The notes under the pieces were generated by a model. The model saw only the letters and a list, made by a program, of their open reading frames with translations, searched no databases and had not been told where the DNA came from. Position numbers and translations under genes: made by a program. Below are positions 10,841-20,800 of a stretch of DNA of 64,000 bases, piece by piece. Origin of the DNA: Phycomyces nitens (Eukaryota > Mucoromycota > Mucoromycetes > Mucorales > Phycomycetaceae); assembly GCA_022702545.1 (NCBI GenBank), contig JAHRBC010000001.1, forward strand, positions 744,001 to 808,000, read 5' to 3'. Every line of letters starts with the position of its first letter. Position 1 is the first letter of the stretch.

Positions 10841-11126
10841 TGTAAGGAACATCCTATTGGTAAAATTGATTGACCTATCATAACCAGATCCGGACATCGC
10901 GCTTCTAAACCAATAGTATTCTTCCCTTGCCTTCCTTGTAAAGACACTCCATAGAACTAATCATTATAATTATTCTATTAGACATTAGCTAGAAATATTC
11001 GTATAAATACCCCTAGAGCCTGATCATAGAAGGATCAAGCGAACAGCACCTTTATCAAATGAATCTATCATCAAAATCTCTGCCTGTTTTCTCTGCTCCT
11101 GCCTTTGCCTAGATCGGTTCCTGACA
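10841..11126 (+). mobile_element. 3' LTR of the gypsy element
   Basis: 286 bp from TGTAAGGAAC to GGTTCCTGACA, directly after the polypurine tract. A TATA-like cgtataaatacc lies near 11000. The right flank (gttaacgtctcaatag) is the middle of a repeat A copy whose 3' half continues at 11127, so this element inserted into repeat A. The 5' LTR is not in the window. Confidence 0.85.
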
Positions 11127-11270
11127 GTTAACGTCTCAATAGTTACACCACAGCAGTGATAGCCAGCAATTACAAAATAGAGGCTAGAGTATAATTGAAA
11201 TAGAATAATAAGTATATAAACCATTATAATATTCTTTCTTTAATAAATAACACTCTCACAGTATTCTTAT
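11127..11270 (+). repeat. Repeat A, 3' half, split by the gypsy LTR
   Basis: Contains the blocks cacagcagtgata, aagtatataaacc and aataacactctcaca and then joins module 2. The 5' half is missing, replaced by the gypsy element. Confidence 0.65.
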
Positions 11271-12796
11271 TTCCCTTAAAAGATACTAACAAACCATATA
11301 CCTCACAGAATAATGTATTTTGCAAGCTTGAATCATATTAATACATTTCACATTATTCAAGATATATTTCTTTAATAAATACACTAGTATTTGTATACAG
11401 TATCTCATTGCCTCTATAAACCCAAAATTGATCTTTATCGAATTAAATTATTCCCAGTCCTACATGTCCAAGCCCAATCTTTGAGAGAGTTAATTTTAAA
11501 TAATAACTAATTACAAGGAAAACAGGTCTTGGAATTATATTTAAAATACCTTGTAAAATGGCCTTTAGGCAGATAATTTGATCCTAATTTGTCAAAGTGG
11601 TCCACCATTATATGTTCTAATCAAAGTATATATAGATTATGCTATTTTGTTGGCTATAGTATGAGATTAAAGGTAATAAGACATAGCAGAGTTAATAATG
11701 ATAATTTTCAATATTAATAGCAGTCAATAAGGCAGCTATTTATTTTGTCTGGCAAAATCTCTCACAGTGATAGAGAGTTACATATTTGGCATGCATGCTA
11801 TGATGTCATCTCTTGGGGTGTGAGAGTATTTTACAGACCCTTGGGGTTTGATTGTTTTGTTTCTCTCTTACGCGTTTTACCACATCTCTCATGTAAGTAC
11901 CTAATGCAATGAGCGTCATCTTGTTAAAGCCAGCTTGATTATGCCTCTTTGGTGCACAAAACTAAACTGAGCTTCTTTTCCACTACTTTTTGAATAGGCG
12001 ACTCATATTCCCAGCCTTTAAAGAAGATGACAAAAAACAAGATGGGGTAATGTCAAGAGCTCATTGGTAATCATCTTGAACAGAATGTTAACTTTTTTTT
12101 CTCTAATCACCTATAGACAATACAAAATTATCAGCCAGCTGCCATACTCTTTCTCTTGCGTGGAAAAATCTGCTTCTACCTTTCACATTCACTATTATTT
12201 TTTTTGACACCCAAATACACTAACATCTATTTTGACTTCTTTCTATGTGCATCATACAGCCAGCCAGTCCTTTAGGTGCCTGTGTGGAATTGTAACTAAG
12301 ACCCTCAGGTGTCTACTGGGCTCATAATCGGTAAGCATCACTCCAATTGTCATTCCCCAAACACAATCACAGCTTCTTCTCTTTTTTGCTCTAGACACGA
12401 GGTTCAAGCCAACGGGATCGTAGGAGTGGTGTCGAGGATCCTGACTGAGCTCTGGTGGTGTCCCGGTTTCCAGGTTTCGGTTTGGGAGTGGTCGGAGGTA
12501 GATTAGTGGGTTTAGATTGGGGGAAATGTGGGAGGCTTTAGATAGGCCCTTCATCGAGTGAGCTGATCCATTCGGTGTCGTATCCTTGGCGTGTCTGGCT
12601 AAACGTTGGGTATGTATTTTTTTTTATTTTTTTATTATTTCTCTTTCTTTTTTGTTGCAGCAGATTTCAACACGCAAGAGAAAGATATGAAGCACGTATG
12701 GAGGACCTGGAACAGCCACAAAGATTATGTTTGTTTGGAAGGAATTTAATTGTTATTATTATTTAATAAATACATATACTTTACTATTATATTGTT
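11271..12796 (+). repeat. Module 2 repeat unit, third copy
   Basis: A direct repeat of about 6060-7597, nearly identical by eye. The exon blocks equivalent to the right-arm copy lie at about 12260-12330, 12395-12497, 12542-12609 and 12662-12766. The last exon ends RLCLFGRNLIVIII here because two bases are present that the palindrome copies lack. The opposite strand again has a full 100-codon frame at 12554-12252. Unrecognised product. Confidence 0.7.
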
Positions 12797-13030
12797 AAGA
12801 AAGAATACCATGACTATTTATATGTTATTGTTCGTATTCCATTGTAATCAAATTCCATATTATTTAATGGTTGGCTATGACTTTAGTAGTATAATGTGTA
12901 TGTCTAGTTTTTGTGTAGTTTTTTTAAATGCGTTAAACTTGCTAGTGTCATTAGCAAGTAATGACCATAATTCAACTTTGGAGTCTGTGTCTCACTTAGT
13001 TGGGGCTAATATACTACACCATTATCAATT
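12797..13030 (-). repeat. Repeat A, minus orientation
   Basis: Joins the end of module 2 at gttaagaaagaatacc and keeps ttgctagtgtcattagcaag and gtctcactta. With 11127-11270 (+) it again brackets module 2 by inverted repeats. Confidence 0.55.
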
Positions 13031-13186
13031 GGAAGCTGTTTTCTACTGTTATACTCTTGACAGTCATGGTTTTCCGCTAGCTTGACAAAAATATATAAAA
13101 AATTGACAAACAGTTCTGTAAGATGTAGACTTTGATAGATAATGACCCATTGTATCTGATATAAATACTGGAAGATCTCTGATAAT

Positions 13187-13665
13187 TGTCACGCGGTGTG
13201 ATGTCTTTAGTGTGAAAATGTCCAGGAGAAAGAAAGATAATACAATGGTAGATTTGACGAAGAAAGATCGAGAAGAGAAGGAGAAAAAGATGAATAATTG
13301 AGAGAGAAACAAGAAAGAGTAGTTCGGGAGAGAGAGAGAGATAACTGTCTAATACGGGATCCAACAATTCGTAGCTTAGCAAGCAAATAGAATCGCTCTT
13401 CAGGAAAGGGGTATTTTGACAGGGAGTCAGATAGAAAGTAATTGTGGGTTAAAAGTTAAGAGTTATTCTTTATTTAATGAATCACTTGTAAGTATTTATA
13501 CGTTTATTATTTCGAAGAATTGTGGAGAGATGTGAGAAAGAAGAGTGTGGCGAGACAGACGAGAAAAGAAAATGAGGTGAAGAAAGTAAACGATGAGGTG
13601 AGTAGGAAGGGAACGGCACGGCTTAGACGGACAGAAGACGAAGAGAACCAAAACACAGCGTGACA
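13187..13665 (-). mobile_element. LTR-C element with 4 bp target duplication TAAT
   Basis: 479 bp starting TGTCACGCGGTGTG and ending AACACAGCGTGACA, so the ends form an imperfect inverted repeat of about 13 bp. It is flanked on both sides by taat, a direct 4 bp duplication. Read on the minus strand it has a TATA-like cgtataaatactt and then attcattaaataaag, the order expected of an LTR promoter and polyadenylation region. No open frame is supported. A solo LTR is most likely; a MITE with long ends is possible. Confidence 0.8.
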
Positions 13666-14029
13666 TAATCGAAAGACAAACATTTTATTTAATAAGCCAA
13701 ATGTCATTTATCGAGTTCATTGATAAGTTTTGTAGATTATTCTTGCTCATTGAGAGATAAACTTTTGTTATCTCACCCTATTTTTGGGGCCTTTCTGTTA
13801 ATATATTGAGACATGGTATGGCTCAAAAAAGAAAAGTCTTTGAAAAGAAGAAAGAAGGATTTAGTATTGGATCTATACTTTGTATTTTCTGTTAAGCACT
13901 ATAATTATTGGTATGAGTTTGTCCTTTATAAAAAGTCGCAGCAAACGAATAATGGAAAACATTTTTTACAAAATAGAAATACGAGTTAAATAATAGCTAT
14001 TGTCAAAGTGGCAATAGATTTAAAACCGA
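13666..14029. other. AT-rich spacer
   Basis: No coding frame, repeat or RNA gene recognised; it lies between LTR-C and the diverged module 1 copy. Confidence 0.5.
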
Positions 14030-14645
14030 TTATAAAAGTTTTATTAGAATTGATTATTAGTTCAGTGCTAACTATGCAATTGAACTTTCTATATAAATAC
14101 CTGACATAGCATGTCAAGCCGTCTTATATGTAACTTTTTGCATTTTGAATATAAATGCCTTTAATTCATTAATATACGGCTATTTTATTTATATGTTTTT
14201 ATATAGTTTTTATATTATTATCGAATGACATTGGCACTGATGGTGTTTAACCGGCTCAGATTGTCAATAAATTAAACTACCCGAGCAATCTTTCTAGTGA
14301 TTCATCATAATACATCATATCCCGTGATTTATTAACAAGATTTTACCTGATCGATCCAAATTATCAAGCCATATGCTTAGATTCTTAGATCTTTTATTTC
14401 ACTCCAATGAAAACACAATGGCTCCATAAACATTCTAATGACGCATATATTGGCATATATTCCATAAAACAAATATACGTTGGAAAATTATTGCATGAAA
14501 CAGAATACTTCCGATACAAGACACTCTATGTGAATATGTCATATTTTAGCTCAATGTATTCACAGTCATCAAAGTATCCTATATAAGCCGGTTACCATTT
14601 TTCTTTTTACTCTTTACTCTTCTTTCTGCCAACTACTCACTCACA

Positions 14646-14968
14646 ATGTTCGGCCAAATCCTCTCTGAAAAAGCATCTTCAAAAACCTCTACAAGACCAA
14701 TTGTCCCTTGTAAGAAAGCAAAATCAGATTCTTTGACAGGTAAAATATAAAATAATAACCTCAAAAAATAATTTTAATCCCTTATAAAAATATCTTAGAG
14801 TCGTCTAGCTTTCCTATTCCCACACCACATGCATCGGATACGGATTTTGATTATAATAAACTTTGCGCCAAAGACGAAGATGATGATATTAAGATCATCA
14901 TGGATCCTTCTGAACTGGAACCCGAAGCACAATACCTTTTTGAAATTTGCAAAATTTCGATATCATAA
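14646..14968 (+). CDS. Small acidic two-exon protein, module 1 family copy D (diverged)
   Basis: Joins 14646-14739 and 14799-14968 across a 59 bp intron: again 94 + 170 bp and 87 residues. It is the most diverged copy, sharing roughly half its residues with the others, yet has no stop, no frameshift and no coding indel. Conserved parts are MFGQ, STRPIVPCK, the KSDSL end of exon 1, an acidic run, DDIKIIMDPSELEPEAQ and LFEICK. The promoter block (acaagacactctat, attcacagtca, tcctatataa) is also kept. Preservation of frame over this divergence is the best evidence that the family is translated and constrained. Function unknown. Confidence 0.7.
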
Positions 14969-15010
14969 TTCTGTTATGCAAATAAAAAATGTGCACTTAT
15001 AATATCCATA

Positions 15011-15424
15011 TTTTTTTTTGCTATCAGTCCAATTAATTATGTATTTATATTATCCGACAATATAATAATTATTTTATAAATTTTCCTTTGACAAGTTTTA
15101 TAAGAAAAGCATTAGTTCTGCTGCCTCTTAATACTTTGCTGGTAAATCAAAAAAATACATACACTGTATTAGGTAAAAATATAAATAAAAATCTGTCATA
15201 TTCTGAGATAAATAGGCCAATGTTAAAATACAGTGTCGATTTGTATGTATGCACAACTAAAAATAGAAATAACCTATCTTATTATAAAGTGCTCTGATAT
15301 ATACAGCTAATATGTTAGTACACTACTTTTATATAAAAGCATGTCTTTTATTCTTATAAGTATTTTCTATAGTTCTATAAAGCATAGTGTGATAATTTGG
15401 GATTGGCAACTTATAGATAGTGTG
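15011..15424. other. AT-rich spacer after module 1 copy D
   Basis: Only a short open frame (15088-15297) of low-complexity AT-rich sequence without an initiation context or recognisable motif. No gene called. Confidence 0.5.
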
Positions 15425-15662
15425 AGAGTGTTATTTATTGAAGAACCAATATTATGATGGTTTGTATACTTATTATTCTAGTTCAACTATACTCTAGTCT
15501 CTATTGTGTAATTGTTGGTTATCACTGCTGTGGTGTGAAGTGTATATGTCTGGGGTATACCTATTGAGATGTTAAATTGCCATGATCGTTAGCAAAGAGT
15601 AACCAGATATTGTTTGTGGATTTTGTAGTCCACTCAACTGTAGTGTGTATACCACAATTGTT
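15425..15662 (-). repeat. Repeat A, minus orientation, nearly complete
   Basis: Begins tgtgagagtgttatttattg and ends gtgtgtataccaca; it reads TGTGGTATACACAC ... CTCTCACA on the minus strand. It contains the TATA-like and AATAAA-type blocks of the family. It abuts the contiguous module 1 - module 2 unit. Confidence 0.7.
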
Positions 15663-16149
15663 CTTGACCAGCGGAGCAATAGATTAAAAACTGATTTTGT
15701 TATTAGAGTTACCCATCAGTTCAATGCTAATAATGTGCTTTAAATTCCAGTATATATGTTTGACATAGAATACCAAGACGCTTCATATATGACTTTATTT
15801 TTGGAATTAAATAATGCTTTTAATTCATTAAGATATGGTTATTCTATTTATATGGCTTATATATTATTGGTGAGTAATATTGATGCCAATTGTGTTTAAA
15901 CGACTTGGATTATCACCGATCAAATCACCCTAGCAGTGTCTTAATTGTTTAGCATAGACATCTCTCTAATTATGCATCATAATACCTAATATTCTGTGAT
16001 TCATTGACAATGTTCTAACTGGTCGGTCAAAATTATCAAGTCATATACTTACAGTTGTATATCTTTTATTATACTTCTACGGGGACTCAGTAGCTCTAAA
16101 TTTTACAAGCCTAGGTATCGCTGTATATTATGTAAAATAATTGCATGAA

Positions 16150-16295
16150 ACAGAATAATCCCGAGACAAGACACTCTATCTAAATATACAATACTTTGTC
16201 TCAATCTATTCACAGTCACCAAAATATCCTATATAAACAATCAACCATTTTGATTATTGCTCTTTATTCTTCTCTCTGCCAACAATATTAACATC
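16150..16295 (+). promoter_or_regulatory. Conserved module 1 promoter
   Basis: Shared blocks before all five module 1 genes: gaaacagaata, acaagacactctat, attcacagtca and aatatcctatataa with TATA centred near 16232, then a pyrimidine-rich ttattcttctctctgcc leader before the ATG at 16296. These blocks are recognisable even in the diverged copy D. Confidence 0.55.
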
Positions 16296-16619
16296 ATGCT
16301 CGGCCAAACCTTTTCAGCTCAATCTTTGTCCACAATTTCTACAAGACCTGTCATACCATGCAAGAGATCCAGATCGGATTCGTTAATAGGTAAGATATAG
16401 TATAACTAACTCGAAAATAACTTGAACTTATTTTACAAAATAATCTTAGAACCAAGCAATCATCCTTTAGTAACAACTGGGGACTCGGAAATGGATTACG
16501 AGTATGATGATCTTCATACCAATGACGAAGATGAAGATGATATTGAAATCCTCTTGGATCCTTCGGATCTCGATCTTCAAGATCAATTTATTTTTGAAAT
16601 CTGTAATATTATTACATAA
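16296..16619 (+). CDS. Small acidic two-exon protein, module 1 family copy E
   Basis: Joins 16296-16389 and 16450-16619 across a 60 bp intron, 87 residues. It starts MLGQTFSAQSLSTISTRP, differs from copies A and B at scattered sites, and keeps CKRSRSDSL, an acidic tract with NDEDEDDIEILLDPSD and LQDQFIFEIC. An LTR-C insertion begins only 55 bp after the stop and may alter its 3' end. Function unknown. Confidence 0.7.
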
Positions 16620-16674
16620 ATCCATAAAATAAACTAATAATATTACTATCTTTTACTATTGTTTTAAGTGATCT

Positions 16675-17146
16675 TGTCACGCTGTGTTTTGGTTCTCTTC
16701 GTCTTCTGTCCGTCTAAGCCGTGCCGTTCCCTTCCTACTCACCTCATCATTTACTTCTTTCACCTCACTTTCTTTTCTCATCTGTCTCGCCACACTCTTC
16801 TTTCTCACGTCTCTCCACAATTCTTCCAAATGACAAACGTATAAATACTTACAAGTGATTCATTAAAAAAAAAACTTTGAACCGACAATTACTTTCTATT
16901 TGACTCCCTGTCAAAATACCCCTTTCCTGAAGAACAATTCTATTTGCTTGCTAAGCTACGAATTGTTGGATCCGTATTAGACAGTTATCTCCCTCTCTCT
17001 CTCGAACTACTCTTTATCTTCTCTCTCACTCTCAATTATTCATCTCTTTCTCTTTCTCTTCTTGATCTCTCTTCGTCAAATCTACTATTATATTATCTTT
17101 CCTTCTCCTGGACATTTTCACACTAAAGACAACACACCGCGTGACA
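16675..17146 (+). mobile_element. LTR-C element with 4 bp target duplication ATCT
   Basis: 472 bp from TGTCACGCTGTGTTTTGG to ACACACCGCGTGACA, flanked on both sides by atct. Uninterrupted relatives of the host site (tgatcttgcattta in module 1 copy A) confirm the insertion and show only one atct when empty. It is in opposite orientation to 13187-13665. No coding capacity is evident. Confidence 0.85.
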
Positions 17147-17760
17147 ATCTTGAATTTACATAATCAAATGATATAAGACTTAATTCATAAACCATTTTTT
17201 TATCATTTTTTTCAGCCAATATTAATTTGCCAATATTTTAATATATTGCTGGGTAATAACATTTTGCTGTATTATGTACATAAAATGTTAAACCAGCTTC
17301 TAAATACTGAGATGAATGGGCAAATATAGATATAAGGTATCGATTATTATGTAAACATGAGTAAAAGTGGAAATATTTTGTAAGCTTTTACCCACCATTG
17401 TATACATGTTTGAAAAGTTAGAGGCTTGCTGTTCTCCAAATATGTATTCTTTTGTCATAATTGTTTTTCTACACTTTTATCAATCATAGAATTTATTTTT
17501 TAAGTTAGGCAAATATCAGATTCCTCTTACTAATATCTGTAAATATTTAGAAAATAACAAGTTCAAAATAATTTATTTTGTAAGCTAGAGTCATCGTAAA
17601 TAAAGTCTATAATATTCAAGATATACTTCTTTAATACATATTCTAGTATTTGTATATAGTATCTCATCGCATTTACATATACAAGATTGATCTTTATCTA
17701 GTAAAATTCTTCCCAGTATTTCCCGTCAAAGCACCATCTATGGGAGAGCCAACTTTAAAT

Positions 17761-19030
17761 AATAACTAATTACAAGGAAAACAGATTTTGGAATTATATT
17801 TAAAATACCTTGTAAAATGGCCTTTAGGCAGATAATTTGATCCTAATTTGTCAAAGTGGTCCACCATTATATGTTCTAATCAAAGTATATATAGATTATG
17901 CTATTTTGTTGGCTATAGTATGAGATTAAAGGTAATAAGACATAGCAGAGTTAATAATGATAATTTTCAATATTAATAGCAGTCAATAAGGCAGCTATTT
18001 ATTTTGTCTGGCAAAATCTCTCACAGTGATAGAGAGTTACATATTTGGCATGCATGCTATGATGTCATCTCTTGGGGTGTGAGAGTATTTTACAGACCCT
18101 TGGGGTTTGATTGTTTTGTTTCTCTCTTTTACGCGTTTTACCACATCTCTCATGTAAGTACCTAATGCAATGAGCGTCATCTTGTTAAAGCCAGCTTGAT
18201 TATGCCTCTTTGGTGCACAAAACTAAACTGAGCTTCTTTTCCACTACTTTTTTTAAATAGGCGACTCATATTCCCAGCCTTTAAAGAAGATGACAAAAAA
18301 CAAGATGGGGTAATGTCAAGAGCTCATTGGTAATCATCTTGAACAGAATGTTAACTTTTTTCTCTCTAATCACCTATAGACAATACAAAATTATCAGCCT
18401 GCGGCCATACTATTTCTCTTGCGTGGAAAAATCTGCTTCTACCTTTCACATTCACTATTATTTTTTTTGACGCACAAATACACTAACATCTATTTTGACT
18501 TCTTTCTATGTGCATCATACAGCCAGCCAGTCCTTTAGGTGCCTGTGTGGAATTGTAACAAAGACCCTCAGGTGTCTACTGGGCTCATAATCGGTAAGCA
18601 TCACTCCAATTGTCATTCCCCAAACACAATCACAGCTTCTTCTCTTTTTTGCTCTAGACACGAGGTTCAAGCCAACGGGATCGTAGGAGTGGTGTCGAGG
18701 ATCCTGACTGAGCTCTGGTGGTGTCCCGGTTTCCAGGTTTCGGTTTGGGAGTGGTCGGAGGTAGATTAGTGGGTTTAGATTGGGGGAAATGTGGGAGGCT
18801 TTAGATAGGCCCTTCATCGAGTGAGCTGATCCATTCGGTGTCGTATCCTTGGCGTGTCTGGCTAAACGTTGGGTATGTATTTTTTATTTTTTTATTATTT
18901 CTCTTTCTTTTTTGTTGCAGCAGATCTCTACACGCAAGAGAAAGATATGAAGCACGTATGGAGGACCTGGAACAGCCGCAAGGATTATGTTTGTTCGGAA
19001 TGAATTTAATTGTTATTATTATTATTTAAT
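17761..19030 (+). repeat. Module 2 repeat unit, fourth copy
   Basis: Nearly identical to 6290-7580. Exon-equivalent blocks lie at about 18525-18595, 18659-18761, 18806-18873 and 18921-19026, the last ending CLFGMNLIVIIII. The opposite strand has the 100-codon frame at 18817-18515. Product not recognised. Confidence 0.7.
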
Positions 19031-19227
19031 AAATACATGTACTTTATTATCATATTCATGTTGACATTACATAATTTAAGCTTGTTATTCTTCATTGGTA
19101 CACTATCATAAAAGAAACATGAGTAAAAGCTCATAAGATACTTGAAATTAATCTTAGTAATATACGTCTTTATCATGGCCAATAAGCTATTGGTAATGTG
19201 GTACTTTTGAGTTAAGAACGTATTGCT

Positions 19228-19437
19228 ACTGTGAGAGTGTTATATATTGAAGAAAGAGTATTATGATGGCTTATATAGTTATTCTAGCTTCCTTATACTC
19301 TGGTCTCTATTGTGTAATCTCTGGTTATCACTGCTGTGGTGTGAAGTGTATATGTATCTAGTGTGTAACTATTGAGATGTTAACTTACCATGGTCATTAG
19401 CAAAGAGTATCCGGCTATTGAGTGCGGATTGTATACT
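19228..19437 (-). repeat. Repeat A, minus orientation, diverged
   Basis: Starts tgtgagagtgttatatattg, with tatcactgctgtggtgtgaag and gtcattagcaaagagta blocks. Its TGTGGT end runs into LTR-B at about 19430. Confidence 0.6.
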
Positions 19438-19926
19438 GTTGAATTTTCAGCTAAGAAAATAATAGAAAAAAATGATAAAATGGAATATAGACAGTGAATG
19501 AGTATTTTGAGATTGTATATAAGTTTGTCTTTATTATGGTACAAAATTGGGTGTTATTTATATACTTTTACAATCTGCTATTGATCTAATGTCTTGGACT
19601 TCCAGACATATATGCTCTTTATCATATTGAGGTATTAGAGAGTGGCTGCTGCTCATCTCAATGTCTGTGTTACTATTCTGACATTGTCACACATCAAACA
19701 TTATACCTCACTAGCTCTTGGCTATGATATAGTATTTTTATCTAGAGTTTGACATCTTGGTAATTTTAGTTCTTTCGTGAGGTAACATCAGTATAGTACT
19801 GAGTATAGCTATAATTGGTATGATTATCTTATCATAGATGATCTAGATACCGTGGTTGCCAAGTGAATAGTTACCAAGTCCTTTGGATATATAAATGCAC
19901 ACGGTAATATGGTTGGATCACCACAG
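19431..19926 (-). mobile_element. Solo LTR of family B, longer diverged copy
   Basis: The minus strand reads tgtggtgatccaaccata and ends attcaaca, with tatataaataacac and aataaagacaaac in the same order as 958-1305. It is about 140 bp longer than the palindrome copies, with extra sequence in the 5' half. Confidence 0.65.
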
Positions 19927-19928
19927 TT

Positions 19929-20050
19929 GGGTAAGTCAGGAACCGATCTATACAAAAAAAAAACAAGGAAAAGATAACAGACAGAGTGCTACGTATACAT
20001 TTGTTTATTAAAGATGTTTGCTTGATTCTTCTATCGATGAAGCTCCAAGG
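19929..20050 (-). mobile_element. Gypsy LTR remnant
   Basis: Reverse complement of the last part of the LTR at 10841-11126: gtcaggaaccgatcta, then gcttgattcttctat. It is truncated and diverged. It lies on the 3' side of the minus-strand gag fragment and could be a piece of the same family. Confidence 0.6.
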
Positions 20051-20061
20051 TGATTTATATA

Positions 20062-20665
20062 TTATTTAGTTTTAGCTAAACTCGAGTTCGAGAGAGGAGG
20101 AATTAGTTCTTTTACATTGTGCATCAAAGCTACGTTTCTTTGACGAAATTGGTTCTTGGAAATGTAATATTGGGCTTTTGTCGGATCTTTGTTATACGCT
20201 GTGATATAAACTGCTGGTTCGCCGTGAAGGAGGATAATTATGCGCAAAGGTGTGAGGGGATGTTGGATATAAGGCACGATGTGAGTAGCCACAGCAAAGT
20301 AGTAGAGTTTAGTAGACAGGGGTGCTCTCTTAACGATTCAGACAATACGAAATGGCCAGAGCGACCCATGTCCTCTGCAACAAATATAGGCTTTACAGGA
20401 AAAGAATCTGTTTTATTCAAAGTGGTAGATAATGGGATTATAATACCCTTTCCTCTAATGTAGTACTATCTTGTGAAAGAAAGGGCCGTGCACGATTCTC
20501 GAGCACACCCTTTAGTCCAGATTGAACTGAATGAGTGGCCAGTCCGGATAATATCCCAGAAACAATACTTATATGTGAATCTGATTGTATTGGTTCATGA
20601 ATCCATTTAATGGTTGCTGACAAGGTATGTCTTTCTGTAGAGAGCTGACATGTTGATTTTCCCAT
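20062..20665 (-). pseudogene. Unrecognised broken open frames between LTR and gag remnants
   Basis: Three overlapping minus-strand frames succeed one another: 20665-20438, 20420-20238 and 20292-20062. The last starts MATHIVPYIQHPLTPLRI and ends in a stop at 20062. Shifts of frame between them suggest one longer reading frame that has decayed, or exons I cannot join. I recognise no domain. Its position between gypsy LTR and gag pieces makes a retroelement origin plausible but unproven. Confidence 0.3.
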
Positions 20666-20800
20666 TTACTGGCTAAGTTTATGATGTTCATCCCTATTTT
20701 GGTATTAAGTCTGTGCTGATGCTTATATGGGAACCTAAGATTAACTTTATTATAATGAAACTGTGTTGCAATACTTTACTTTTTATATGATTGTACAATA

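Larger units (their letters stand above)
15663..19030 (+). repeat. Full-length module 1 - linker - module 2 unit
   Basis: This is the clearest contiguous unit: module 1 from 15670, an LTR-C insertion at 16675-17146, a linker to about 17760 that matches 3935-4480 inverted, and module 2 to 19030. The same order occurs on the minus strand from 5480 to 2619, so the composite arrangement predates the palindrome. Repeat A copies lie just outside at 15425-15662 and 19228-19437, both minus. Confidence 0.75.

Noticed and set aside
15088..15297. 69-codon frame after module 1 copy D
   Set aside because: No start context and low-complexity AT-rich composition.
15425..19437. Complete LTR retrotransposon with repeat A as LTRs around the module 1-2 unit
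   Set aside because: The two flanking copies are in direct orientation here, but there is no primer site, polypurine tract or pol sequence inside, and other copies are flanked by inverted repeat A.
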